Shown piece by piece: positions 1 to 10,472 of a stretch of DNA of 64,000 nt (position 1 is the first letter of the stretch; the number at the start of each line of letters is the position of its first letter). A program made the translations under genes and the position numbers. Under the pieces are notes generated by a model, which was not told the DNA's origin, made no database searches, and worked only from the letters and a program-made list of their open reading frames with translations. The DNA is from Mesodorylaimus sp. YZB2_4 (Eukaryota; Nematoda; Enoplea; Dorylaimida; Dorylaimidae), in assembly GCA_030248295.1 (NCBI GenBank), contig JASANH010001533.1, positions 124,001 to 188,000 on the forward strand, read 5' to 3'.

Positions 1-110
1 CGAATTCAATATAGAACCAAAAAAGCCCATATAAGCCTGAACTTTCATCAAAGCAAACACGACTGGAAAGCTCATAAAGTCGTAATCATCACGGCTGTTC
101 TGTTGATGAG

Positions 111-120
111 ATTTATATAC
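111..120 (+). promoter_or_regulatory. TATA-like box upstream of GPCR 1
   Basis: The string TTTATATAC lies about 65 nt before the receptor start codon, which fits a core promoter with a short 5' leader. This is base composition only, with no transcript evidence. Confidence 0.3.
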
Positions 121-182
121 ATAGTAGGCGAAAAGAGAAATAAACGTACCCTGGAGTCGCTCTACAGCTTCATCTAAACACG

Positions 183-1466
183 TTGGTCCTCCCTCATCTT
201 GTCTACAATATGGCTCATCATTTAGTTTCATGTCCTGTACAGGAATTCGAACCATTGATATTCACTTGGGCAAATTATTCAAATTCCTGGAATAATGTCA
301 CGTTATTTAAAAATTTTATTTGTGAGTTGGCCGATTATACTTCTCTCAAATACTTTTGTCATACCACTGAAGCCTATTCAGTTCTAATATTTGGAGTCCT
401 AGGTCTCTTCGGAGCAGTCGCCTCTGTGCTGATCTTTAGCTGGTGTCCATTTTTGAAACTTGACTTTGCACTTTATCGATTGATCGGATTCTTTGAAATA
501 GTGCACACATCGATCATGACGATCATGCGACAAATTCAACTAATCGATCGTTGTAAACGTGATTACGCTTGCGTTTTCTTCCGGGCCCACGTTCATTTGG
601 CCATAACAAACACGTGCGCAGAAACTGTGGATGCCATTGTCTTATTCCTGACCATCGAAAGAATCGTAGCTTGTCTTTTGCCAAATCATTTTAATCGAAT
701 TCACAGAAAACGTATCTACGACATTGTCGTCCTCGTCTCACTTATGATAGCCATATTTTTCAACACGACTACAGCCTTCGACGTGGAAGTGGTCAAAGAC
801 CAGACACGCGAAAATCGAGGCTACACCCACGTGTCGTCAGCATTCGCCGATTCTAGTTTCTATGCTACAATTAGCAAAATCAATCTTTTGCGCACTTGTT
901 TCGTGGGCTCAGCCCTGACCTTGGCCACTTGCTTCAGTTTAATCGGCCTTACGAAAACCGAACTTCGTAAAAGACATCTTAGACGCCTGCAGCAACAAAA
1001 TGCGGCTAATCGCTTGAAATATAATCATAAGAATGTAAAACGGACAATCGATTTGTGTTGTCTGCAGTTATGCTCGGCCATTCCTATTCTCATAAATCAT
1101 ATTGTCTATGCTATGACATTACGCGAAGGACCGACCACGACGGTGGTTGGCAAATTGGCTGAAAATGCATTCACGATTTCGAATGATGGAGGATACGAAT
1201 CGGCTATGCTGGCAGTACAGAGAGCTAGACATCGGCAGTATTTGAGGCTAGCTACTAATATGAGTAACATAATGGCCCACTCGGCTCATTTTTATCTCTA
1301 TCTGCTCTTCTGCGGCAAAATTAGATCAGCTACGATAAAATTGATCAAGACAACGCGTAATCGGTGGCATCGGTTTTTTGTAACATTGAGTGGACACGAT
1401 ACTGGCCGCTCAGATAGAGTGTCCCAAGGTAACACTGGGTCAGCTGGAAAGTGTACATCGTTGTGA
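183..1466 (+). CDS. Intronless rhodopsin-like orphan GPCR
   Basis: A 427-residue single-exon seven-transmembrane protein. The N-terminus carries Asn-x-Ser/Thr sites (NYS, NVT). Hydrophobic segments follow from about residue 64. The TM3 end reads TIERIVACLLP with Glu-Arg at 159-160, where class A receptors have D/ERY. TM7 ends in a divergent NPxxY region (HSAHFYLYLLFCGKIR) that leads into a basic tail. The third intracellular loop is rich in Arg and Gln. These features resemble the FMRFamide-receptor/SRPR-like orphan receptors that are numerous in small invertebrates. It would sit in the plasma membrane and couple to G proteins; the ligand is unknown. A second in-frame Met lies ten codons downstream and could be the start. 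The last residues run past a possible donor (AAGGTAACA), so the extreme C-terminus is uncertain. Confidence 0.75.
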   Translation: MVLPHLVYNMAHHLVSCPVQEFEPLIFTWANYSNSWNNVTLFKNFICELADYTSLKYFCHTTEAYSVLIFGVLGLFGAVASVLIFSWCPFLKLDFALYRLIGFFEIVHTSIMTIMRQIQLIDRCKRDYACVFFRAHVHLAITNTCAETVDAIVLFLTIERIVACLLPNHFNRIHRKRIYDIVVLVSLMIAIFFNTTTAFDVEVVKDQTRENRGYTHVSSAFADSSFYATISKINLLRTCFVGSALTLATCFSLIGLTKTELRKRHLRRLQQQNAANRLKYNHKNVKRTIDLCCLQLCSAIPILINHIVYAMTLREGPTTTVVGKLAENAFTISNDGGYESAMLAVQRARHRQYLRLATNMSNIMAHSAHFYLYLLFCGKIRSATIKLIKTTRNRWHRFFVTLSGHDTGRSDRVSQGNTGSAGKCTSL

Positions 1467-2030
1467 TATACTTACTGTTAGGCAGAGAGATTTTTGGAAG
1501 GAGGAAGTCCTGTCAAATCTTTCCCTCCATTTTGCGCCTAAATCTATGTATGATAGGCAAGCTTGCTTTGAAAAAATGATGATATGCTTGCTTCCTGTGG
1601 GTATGCCACAGCATAAAATTTGAAATTGTCTGCAGTTATCAGCGTAACTGGTTCCTGGACAATAGAGAAGGGCATGCTACTGTAGGTTTCACCGTCTGTC
1701 CGGTTCTCCTGGGCAAAGTGTTTGGAGTCTTACACAGCCCTCTGTCTTGTTTCACATATTTCGCACACTGTTCACTATGGAGGGCATGAAAGACCATATT
1801 TGGAATTGGATTACGATCCAAAGACTTCAGTCAAGGCGAACTGGAACGGTCCGGAAATCCTCCTTCGTCGTCCGGTCACTGTTCAGTCACTGGAAGCCCT
1901 TTCATTATAGCAGAAGCCGGATTCTAAAATGTCCATAATGTCCGTGCCAACACACACGTGTTATTAACTTTTTGCAACACAAAAAAGCAATGTCACGCTA
2001 AAGTGAAACACACAAACATCACATTTATAT
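1467..2030. other. Intergenic, 3' flank of GPCR 1
   Basis: No gene is recognised. Only short unrelated open frames are present, and no clear repeat or polyadenylation hexamer was identified. Confidence 0.5.
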
Positions 2031-2254
2031 TTATCTTTGCGAATATTGATGAGCTTCTCCCACGCTTTCCTCGCTATCGACGGTAATACCCTTGGCCTCG
2101 GAAAATTTACTGAACAGTGTTATTATCCATTCCTTGAGTAACTGACAATCTTTTGCGTCTCCGACACTCGATGCTGGGCTGGCTCGTACTTCTTCACGGT
2201 GTCATCTTTCTTCTTTTGGACATCTTCATAGTATCCGCTACTTCCCTTTGTCAT
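2031..2254 (-). CDS. Possible small hypothetical gene, minus strand
   Basis: Two short minus-strand reading frames abut here. The upstream one starts with ATG at 2254 and gives a charged peptide containing YYEDVQKKKDDTVKKYE. The downstream one, shifted in frame, contains KEWIITLFSKFSEAKG and ends in TAA at 2031. Both have amphipathic, Lys/Glu-rich composition that is unusual for random sequence. They may be exons of one small protein, or a broken gene. No family is recognised and I could not place a convincing intron between them. Confidence 0.25.
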
Positions 2255-3309
2255 GTCATGTCATAGTTTATACATAGCCGAGCACCATACAGCGCACTCG
2301 AGGCTAAGTAACACATATTTGACCATTACCCAGGCGGGAGTCGAACCCTCCCATGCAAGTGCGCACCCGGCGAGAGAGACAGACGCTAGGTCACGACCAG
2401 GGTATCCACATCGCGTTTCGGCGGGTTCATGCTCAAAACCCACAAAGAACCACCAGCACTGACGCCTGTAATACGCGTGGACTACTTCCTCCGCACCTAT
2501 CAGTGCACTGGGTCATGGAACTGGTCCGCCTCTCCTTAAATCAGGGCCAGGTACGAGACCGAGAGTGAGATCGAGGTCGAGTGAGTGGCTGGTTTGCAGG
2601 CATGGTTGAGGAATGATCTAGATTTCCTGATCTGAACTGCCTTGTGAGCACTAGGAGCCCTGTAAGCTCTGTGAGCCAAACATGTTACTACGTCCATCGA
2701 TTGATGCCTTTGGGACTCCTGTGATACTCCTCCCGTCTGTGGGTGGAGGGAATACCTACACGCGTGCTTGGTTACGCTTCCACCAGACTCCACGACACCG
2801 TAATGAGTTGGATAACGAGGTCTCTTTTCATACATATGGGTCTACGTTTAGTTGGCGTGAACGAGTTGGAATTGGCCTGGTTCTATGCAACGGCCCCAGG
2901 TTTGACCAATCGAAGACCTTCTGATTACAGTAGGCGCTAATGCATTAAACCGACAGGCTGCCAGGGACAAGGTCCTTAGGCATAGGAGAGTGGACGGCGG
3001 GTTCGCGTTTGCGGTTGTAGTAATGAAAGAGCCTGGTGCCGAGAGCAACTTTGCAGAGGTTGTTTCTGCATGGTACACCGAGCCAAGGTAGTAACAGGCA
3101 ATCAGAATTTTATCCGAATGGCATCCATCCAATGCAAATCGCGTAGCTGTGAGGTAATTCAGGCTGAAGCTATATTGAATCGAAAGCTTCTTTCGTAACA
3201 TACTCAAGCTCCTTCATTACCTGCTACTGATATTATGAAGATAGGGAAAAGTCGATAGTGCACGCAACATCTATTGTGCCTTTACAAACACCTGGCATTC
3301 TATCGTTTT
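2255..3309. repeat. Repeat-rich intergenic region with tRNA-like B box
   Basis: Positions 2337-2347 read, on the minus strand, GGTTCGACTCC, a canonical Pol III B box, inside a GC-rich stretch. This is probably a decayed tRNA-derived SINE. The remainder to the BBS1 promoter has only short open frames and no recognised gene. Confidence 0.4.
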
Positions 3310-3323
3310 GTTGCCACGGCAAC
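3310..3323 (+). promoter_or_regulatory. X-box (RFX/DAF-19 binding site) of BBS1
   Basis: GTTGCCACGGCAAC is a perfectly palindromic-arm match to the metazoan X-box consensus (GTTGCCATGGCAAC), with one change in the central dinucleotide. It lies 72 nt before the BBS1 start codon. RFX-family factors bind such sites in promoters of ciliary genes, commonly within about 60-250 nt of the start in nematodes. Its presence upstream of a BBSome gene supports RFX-driven ciliary expression. Confidence 0.8.
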
Positions 3324-3395
3324 ACGCCCAAACATGGGTTGTTGACGTATGAAGAGAGATTCTAGTTCGTTACAAGAAGCATCTTTACGTGATCA

Positions 3396-6014
3396 ATGTC
3401 AAACGAGGGGACTACCGGCCAGAAAATGGCTGCCTTGCCACAGGACGACGCCAAGTGGTTGACAGCCCATATCGATCCTTTGGCCACACTCTACACATTC
3501 ACGTCGTGCATGACATTGGCCGACCTGAATGGCGATGGCGATCACAAATTGATTATCGCCGATTTAGGCACGGGCCAATACGATATGAAATTGAAAGTGT
3601 ACAAAGGTACATCGTTGGTGTCCGAAAATACGCTACTCGACTTGCCCACTGCTGTGACTACGTTTTTCATGGATTCAGTGGAGCCGCGAGTGCCAGCCAT
3701 CGCTGTGGCGTCTGGAGCGTGCGTCTATGTGTACAAAAACCTCAAGCCCTATTACAAGTATACCCTGCCAAGTTTGGACGTGAACGAAACTGAACGCGAG
3801 ATTTGGGATCACGTAAAATCTGGTCAATTAGATGATATCAGCTTGTTATCGCAGGCTATCGAAAGTCTGCGCGCCACCGTGCACACGTCTGCCTTGACTG
3901 GGCGCTCGCAAAGGTTTCTGATGTTGCCCGACGGTGAGAAAGAAGCTTTTGTGAATCTCTACAAGAACGAACCATTGAGGAAAACGACCATAGTTACTTG
4001 CCTGAGCACAATGAAGAAATCATCTCATGATTCATCAGCTATCGATTGTTTGATCATGGGCACAGAATCGAAATCAGTCTATGTCCTTGATTCGGAAGCT
4101 TTTACCATCCTGGCCGAAACTACGATACCGGATGTGCCTTGTTTCTTTAACGCATCTGGGCTCTTCGATGTGGAATATCGTATTTTGGTATGCGCCCGAA
4201 ATGGATGCGTGTACACGACCAAAAGGGGCACGCGAGTCGTCAGCAGACCTACATTCGAGCTGAACTCGCATGTCGTGGGAATGACCAGAGTTGGCAAAAC
4301 GGTGGCTGTGGCTTGCATGGACAAGACTTTGCGTGGGTATAGCTTGAAGGGAAAGAAATTGTGGTCGCTAAAGGTAAGCTGACGATTTAAAAGGAGTCAC
4401 TACCCGAGAGATGCGCTTCACGATCACAGGTCGCACGATCGAAGCTACTAATCCTGTTCGTGACGCCAATGTGACTTACACCCTACGTAAGGGTGGGGTA
4501 GCCTACACGGGTCTCTTCAGGTACGAATCACTCACTGCGCGGTCCCAATACCCAGTCAATAGCAACGCACGTAGTTTACTATGCCGGGTAGAGGACACCT
4601 CCACGACAGATCGGTCGAACACAAATACACGAGCGGGATATAATATACGGAGGAGAGGAAGCCGGACCTAGTAGCCTAACACGGCCGTACTAGACGGAAT
4701 CACCAACGTGAACTGAGGACTTCGAGGCCCCACCGTGTCGGATGGACCGATGGCCTAAAACCAGTACGGAGAGATACCGGTTTGATCTGGCTAGATCTGA
4801 CCCTGTGCCGGGAGGGCTGAACACGAGGAAGTAATAACACGTGCTGGAAACACACGTGCCATGCGGATGAGGGTGGAGGTACCACTTGCACAGAGAGGTG
4901 CGGGTTACAGAGACATGCAAATGGTCGCAGGTATTCAGCATGGCATGAGATCAGCACACCCAGCGTATACCCCAAGAGTTACTGGCCCAATGCCACGTGG
5001 CTTCACCACCTTATAGCAGGTCTGTCCGCATATCCAGCTTTTTTATGCTTTCCTCACGATCAAAGGTAAAGTCCGCCCCTGTACTCTAAGATAGTTGAAC
5101 ATAAGTACCTACGTGGGCACAAATGTGAGACGGAAGAATCAACCAAGACTGATTGTGTACAAGGCGAGTGCAGACATATCTGTTGCAGCATACTACAGGC
5201 TGTTGCCCCTCTTCAGATGCCCACTACCATCACCACCATCGAGGCACTTGATTACAAAATGAAAAATTATCAAGCCGTCATTGTGGCTCTGGACAACAAG
5301 GAAATTCACATTTACAAAGATATCTTTTTGGTCGACTCCCTGAAACTGGACGAAGTACCAACTGGTTTAAAATTCGGCTCATTCGGTCGCGAAGACGGAG
5401 CATTGATCATTACGACCCGCAATGGCGGATTGACCATAAAATTATTCAAACGAGGCGCAAAACTTGAGGAGAAAGCCAGCGCGCCAGGACCACCAGCAGC
5501 TCAGAGTCAAAAGCTCAATGTACCAAAAAAGACCAAAGTTTTTGTGGATTTGACCATACGAGAAAGGGAGCAAGCAAAAACTATTCATCAAGCATTTCAA
5601 CGAGATCTGTTTCTATTGCGATTGAATACGGCCAAATCTTATGTAAATATGATCAATCAGAATCTGACACCGATCGCGGCCAATGACGATGAATTGTTGA
5701 AGCTATCGGCTCAAGTCCACGGATTCGGCCCAACTTTTGTCCTGAAAGTATTTCTTCAATCATCGGTCAGCGCATGTATCGGATTATCGATCTGTTTCCA
5801 ATACGACAGTCTGCTCTACACTGCTGATCCGAACGTGATCCCAGTGCCGCTGATGGTACCCGGAATCGAGTACAGTTTTCAAACCAAAATAACTGCCTTG
5901 TCGGACAAAGGCTTGTCGGGCGATGTGAAAATTGTCGTGATCAAAGATGATCGGCCCACTCCCATTCTAGCAGCTATTGTCACCATGCCTGTAGCTGAGG
6001 CAGCCTTGGCTTGA
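3396..6014 (+). CDS. BBS1: Bardet-Biedl syndrome 1 protein (BBSome subunit)
   Basis: Two exons, 3396-4373 and 5217-6014, join in phase 0 (AAG|GTAAGC ... CTTCAG|ATG) to give 591 residues, close to the 593 of human BBS1. The N-terminal part is the WD-like beta-propeller, opening with WLTAHIDPLATLYTF and LADLNGDGDHKLIIADLG. The second exon carries the rest of the propeller and the C-terminal gamma-adaptin-ear-like region, ending in MPVAEAALA. BBS1 is part of the BBSome coat that moves membrane receptors in and out of cilia and is recruited by ARL6. The 843-bp intron is far longer than most introns here and looks like inserted repeat DNA. An X-box stands 72 nt upstream. The gene converges on the carboxypeptidase gene 355 bp away. 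Confidence 0.93.
4374..5216. repeat. BBS1 intron, probably filled by repeat DNA
   Basis: The segment has canonical GTAAGC and CTTCAG ends and contains no homologous coding sequence. It is GC-rich and about ten times longer than typical introns in this window, suggesting an old insertion. No terminal repeats could be matched with confidence. Confidence 0.4.
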
Positions 6015-6368
6015 GTAGTGATTATGTAGGCTGGCCTAGGGGAGGAGAAAGTGTCCCGATGTGCAGGCGAAAGTGCAGCCTTGGTGAAAGGTCGACAGAA
6101 ATGCAAACCCAAATTAGATATGTGCAAGTGGTGTGGCTAATCGGAAGTATCGCCTACGGTATTAGATATCAAACAGAATGATGTCAGCATTAGCCACAGA
6201 CAGTTGAAATCTATCCTGGGTTTGCATTGAGTTCGGCCTACCATAGCTTACTCGATTATTTTCATAGAACTAAATGATCTGTGGTGTAGCAGCTTAGATA
6301 TGATTTGCACATTTACTACTTTACGGGGAGCTTGCTGATAGCATTGTACACCATATGTTACGCAGACA

Positions 6369-8999
6369 TTACGTCATTCCATCAAGCAATGCACTAATAG
6401 CAGCCCACATTTCCTCTCCACTTTGACGGATTTCGCTGGGCGGGATGATAAATCCAGCTGTACGCCTCATCACTGCCTTCAGTCCTCTTTCATTACTCGG
6501 CCTCAATTCAACGCCAAAGACGTATTTGATATTGGCAAGGGATTTTGCCCAGTCGGCGGAGCTTCCGGTTGTAGGGTCTGTCGTAAGAAGAAGCTTGGTT
6601 TGATTGAACAGAAGAAACAGGGGATACCTTACACATGACGTCAGCAGCAGTCCCCACGCGATATTTCGATCCATATACGCTCTCGAGTGCGGAAGTTGCG
6701 TTCTTAGCTAGCTTGTCCTGAAATACTTCTAACGAGCTTAGGCCGGCCGAACCGAAACAATCCGAAAGGGACCATCTTGCACCTGCATCGAGTCTAGGGT
6801 AGCGCGAGGTAATGCGGTTCTAGGGGCCGGTGATGCGGTGTGCCAAAATATCCTCTACACTAAGTAAGGCTTACAAGTTCGTCAAAGTCATCCGAATAAG
6901 AATTAAGACGGTCGCTGAATGGGTACACCCAGAACTGTCCATACGAATGCAAGGTAAGGTATAAACTGGTCCTGTTGGCCATCCCTAACAGGTAATCTCG
7001 CACTGCAGTGCTTTCTGGCTCGCTAAATGCACCCGATCCTCGATAAGTGCTTTCGCAGGGATTCTTACTGGAGCCTATGCCTGAAACACGCTCGGATCAT
7101 TATTTCAATTCTCTTATGGCCAAATTTTTCACCCCACCTCCCCACTCATAATCAAAGTTTCTGTTGAGATCAACACCATCGCAGCAGAATTTTGCCCAAG
7201 CAAAGCACTTGCACGGACCACGGCGTCTGTTCTTCCTCCACATTCTGTCCTTCAAGTACGTCAAAAAGAATCTGGCATACTTTAGAAAGATAACTTATCA
7301 ACTGATGAAGCATTAAGCTTACCACCGTGTGAGTATAGTGGTAGCCGTCGGGGTTCATCATTGGCAGGACGCGCCAGTCGTACTCTTCCAAGTATTTCTT
7401 CGCAGTCTCTTCAGTTAGCAGCTAGAATCGCTGGTTACAGTATCTACTTCTCAATAAAGAATTGCTGGGAACGTACTTTGCTAATAATGTACAAGGCGGT
7501 TGCTGGTGCAATCCATTCTCGTGCATGTATGCCTTCAACGATGCACGCATTGATCGACGAGAAAGTGCCAATGCACTACAATCACCCCTCACCTGCATCG
7601 ATCCAAATCACTCGCTTTTGACGAAAGCTGCGATTGGTGAGCTAGAAGGTAAGGGCAGCTCATTAACCTGTCCTTTCAAAATTTTTCGTGGACTTCGCCC
7701 ACTTGAGCGGAGTGGAGCACATTTTCGCCAACGGCCAGCAGTCAAACATTGTAAGAGGCTGTGCGGGGGCTAGCGTGCTTCTGTGTGCGTCGACATAAAG
7801 TATGAGCACCTCCGCCAGAGGACTGTCTAGTCGTTTAGCATCTGGCTCTCCACTCATAGCAGGGCGTCACCACGTCGTCCTGGGTGCGTCAGCTACAGCT
7901 ACGACCTGGCATGCCCATGAGCGCTTATGGCTCTCACAAACCAATCTCCGCTGCCAGGGTTGAGCTTGGGACGAGCCTAGCCGCTCGCTATCAAGCGATA
8001 CAGGTAAACGAACGCCAGCCTAACCCACCGCGATCGCGCTCATTGACTGGTAGCAATATCGCAACAATTCCTGGGACCCAGTTCGTAAGGGACAGCAAGT
8101 GTGAGAACCAAATGGGCCTAGTAGTATGATTCAACCAAGCAGGAAGGAGATCAGAGTCTCGCGACCTCTGTCATACCTTGACTACAACGAGTGACCGGTT
8201 TTCATAACTTGCACCGATATTTTCGAGTGACACCAAATGTGGGTGATGTTCTTTTAAGCCGCGCAAGTGATCCTCAATCTGCAGTTGAAGCTCAGAGCTG
8301 TAGGAAGTAAGAGATGTGAAGCCACTATTACCTCCTTTAACCTCATGAATCTGTCGGTCGCCTGATCGTATTGGCGTGTTGATGGCACCTCAGATTCCAG
8401 AATCCTGTTAAAAGAGGCTTACTGTTACAGTAAAAGCGAGCGAAGGCAAGAGGCAGGCTGAACCTACTTTTCGATATTGTTCACTATAAACTCATACGTG
8501 ATGTTATTGTCTTCGAGTTCTTCAAGGAATTCAGGCAGGCAACTGGGACTCACAAGGACGTCGATCGACCGACCTAGCACGGGCGGGTGCCATAGTTCAA
8601 CCTGGAGTGCTTAAGAATATTAGCATGCCAGGACACTGTTAGTATTACAGGCACATTTGTTCAACTAGTGCCTACAGTAAGCCAGCAGTACGTACAGTAG
8701 TGAGCAACAGTGATAACTTTTTAATCAGTCGTAGACCCGTCCAACCATAGTACATAGATACTTACTCCAAAAGTGCCAGTTTCGACTTCCTGCCGCTCAA
8801 TATTCTCTAAAACTTCTCTCTGCTCATCGCTATGGCAAGTTACCGATATGAGTGAGTAGCTGCAAGTAAGATATTTCCATGAAAAGACACTTCTGCCAAG
8901 TTCTGTAAACACGTACTTGGCGTAAGATTTCTGACCGCCAGATAGTTCTAGGGCAGCCAAAAGCCTCAAATAAATGACTAGACCAGCTAGTGCTAGCAT
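6369..8999 (-). CDS. M14A zinc carboxypeptidase precursor
   Basis: Twelve minus-strand exons join in phase: 8999-8917, 8859-8766, 8601-8468, 8404-8332, 8278-8177, 7641-7593, 7532-7477, 7421-7323, 7249-7138, 7080-6875, 6717-6633, 6577-6369. The product has 433 residues. It has a signal peptide (MLALAGLVIYLRLLAALE), an activation propeptide (LWHPPVLGRSIDVLV) and the catalytic domain. Zinc ligands are in GIHAREW (His69, Glu72 in bovine CPA numbering) and LHSYGQFWVYP (His196). RMWRK supplies Arg127, VDLNRNFD supplies Asn144-Arg145, MYP supplies Tyr248 and FGVELRP supplies the catalytic Glu270. The specificity position 255 is Ala (TGSSADW), so it should prefer hydrophobic rather than basic C-terminal residues. 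The start was chosen because it begins the signal peptide; an upstream in-frame Met exists. It is a secreted zymogen, probably digestive. Confidence 0.92.
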
Positions 9000-9158
9000 G
9001 TTAAAGGGAATGTTTTGGAGACCTGGCATACCCCTGACGCCACAAAGCATAATTGAATGCTTCACATAATTATGCGAACACGCTTTTAAAAACAAGCTCA
9101 GGTGAGCTAGCACAGCGCACCTGCCATTCGATGCATGAGTAGCCTTTAAGCGATTTGG

Positions 9159-9773
9159 TCAATAAACATTTCCAAAGTAGGGAAACCATGTCGTACCTGA
9201 TGCCTGGATTTCTGGGCACATTTTCCTGTTATCTGTGCGCTTAATAGAAGTTATGATCCCGAAAGCAGGGGGCTGAAAGTAATACCCTAGTTGAGGTAAC
9301 TCACGATCAGTCGACCAAACAGGCATACAAGGCCATGGTGGCCGACTTAAGGTGCTTGTCATGGACCTTGCTCGAGTCTTGCTCTTGTCTTCTGCTTGGA
9401 GACCATCGTGGACATATCCGATGCCGATTCGTAGTGGAGAGTTGAAGGTCGGGGCTTGCATTGGTCTCCCGAACGACATATTGATTTGAGATACCTCTTC
9501 CAGTCTTCGATACTGACGGCAGTAGATGGCGAACTGTTGAGCGCGACCCATGTTGGACAAGTTTAGAATGGCAAAGGCGGAGGGCGATTGGGCATTGCCA
9601 GGGTCGAATGGGGATGCTTCTAAGGCCTGAAAGTCGTCAACCGGAAAGATCCCTCTCCTTCAGGGCAGTGCAAAGTTGTCGTTTGAAATGAAAATATCTG
9701 AACCTTTGCCAAGACAAAAGAACGGCTGTAGCTGTACCGAATCCGGGGCGATGCTATCGATAACGAGGCCCAT
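9159..9773 (-). CDS. Hypothetical protein with one in-frame TGA
   Basis: On the minus strand an ATG at 9773 opens a frame of 37 codons to TGA at 9660-9662. The same frame then stays open for 166 more codons to 9159. The downstream part (NMGRAQQFAIYCRQYRRLEE, later SPLRIGIGYVHDGLQ) reads like protein, but matches no family I know. The TGA could be a real stop ending an unrelated short frame, a pseudogene lesion, or lie inside an unrecognised intron. A 77-nt GT-AG segment crosses it but moves into another frame. It lies head-on upstream of the carboxypeptidase, same strand. Confidence 0.3.
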
Positions 9774-9997
9774 CAATTCACGCCTTCGGATATAAGGAGC
9801 AGCAATTAAAAGCCTGCGTCACCAGTCTAGATCGTCGCTCTACTGTACACAGACCCCAGTCTATACAACTTCTGTCACTCTACTCTACTGTACTCCGTCT
9901 GTGAGTCCTTCTTCTGTGAGTCCAACGACAGGAGTGACGCTGAAATTTTGCAAAATCTCGCTTTTAATGAGTTTGCCGAAAATTTGCGAGCAAGCGC
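9774..9997. other. Intergenic, pyrimidine-rich
   Basis: Repeated CTACTGTAC/CTCTACT and CTGTGAGTCC motifs occur around 9838-9925. Nothing coding is seen. Confidence 0.4.
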
Positions 9998-10237
9998 TCA
10001 GCTCCCAGTCTTGCCACACAGAAGACCAACCTCCATTTTTTCCAGCAGTCTAAGGTGCTGCAGCAGAATTTCTTTAGATTTCCTGACAACAATTTTGTGA
10101 GCAAGAGGAATAACCCAATGAGCACTTATCGTCAGCTCCGTCTGATTACAATTTTCGATTGTATCTGAAAGGTTTGGTCTATGAGAGCAGATCGGAAGCA
10201 GAGAGACTAACAAACAAAGACCTGAAAAAAGAGTCAA
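9998..10237 (-). CDS. Possible short secreted peptide
   Basis: A 79-residue minus-strand frame opens with a hydrophobic signal-like stretch (MTLFSGLCLLVSLLPICSH). It has two Asn-glycosylation sequons (NLS, NQT) and two further Cys. The N-terminus overlaps a possible acceptor (TTTTTTCAG) so it may be an internal exon. No homologue is recognised, and a frame this short with a chance hydrophobic start cannot be excluded. Confidence 0.25.
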   Translation of the reverse strand: MTLFSGLCLLVSLLPICSHRPNLSDTIENCNQTELTISAHWVIPLAHKIVVRKSKEILLQHLRLLEKMEVGLLCGKTGS

Positions 10238-10390
10238 TCTGATCGTGAGCTTTAAAACGTTACACCATTATGAGCTTGCTATGTTTCTATGCTGTAAAGA
10301 AGACGCAAGGGCACAGTACTTGAACCTTACAAAAACATAAAGTGCAACCAATAATCTTACCCTACATCAAGAATACTGCATAGAAAAGAC

Positions 10391-10395
10391 AAAAA
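10391..10395 (-). terminator. Pol III terminator of tRNA-Lys
   Basis: A run of five T on the minus strand lies four bases after the tRNA 3' end, the usual Pol III stop. Confidence 0.75.
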
Positions 10396-10399
10396 GATT

Positions 10400-10472
10400 C
10401 GCCCACGCAGGGGGTCGAACCCTGGACATTTAGGTTAAAAGCCTAACGCTCTACCGACTGAGCTACGTGGGC
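10400..10472 (-). tRNA. tRNA-Lys (anticodon UUU)
   Basis: The minus-strand 73-mer folds as a complete cloverleaf: acceptor arm GCCCACG/CGTGGGC, D arm GCTC/GAGC, anticodon arm TTAGG/CCTAA with loop CTTTTAA, and T arm CAGGG/CCCTG with loop TTCGACC. The discriminator is G. The anticodon TTT lies at 10437-10439 on the plus strand. There is no intron. A-box (TAGCTCAGTCGG) and B-box (GGTTCGACCCC) are intact. Confidence 0.97.

Noticed and set aside
9660-9662. Selenocysteine codon in the 9159-9773 frame
   Set aside because: There is no nearby redox Cys/Thr motif and the protein family is unknown. Without a SECIS element or orthologue this is not claimed.
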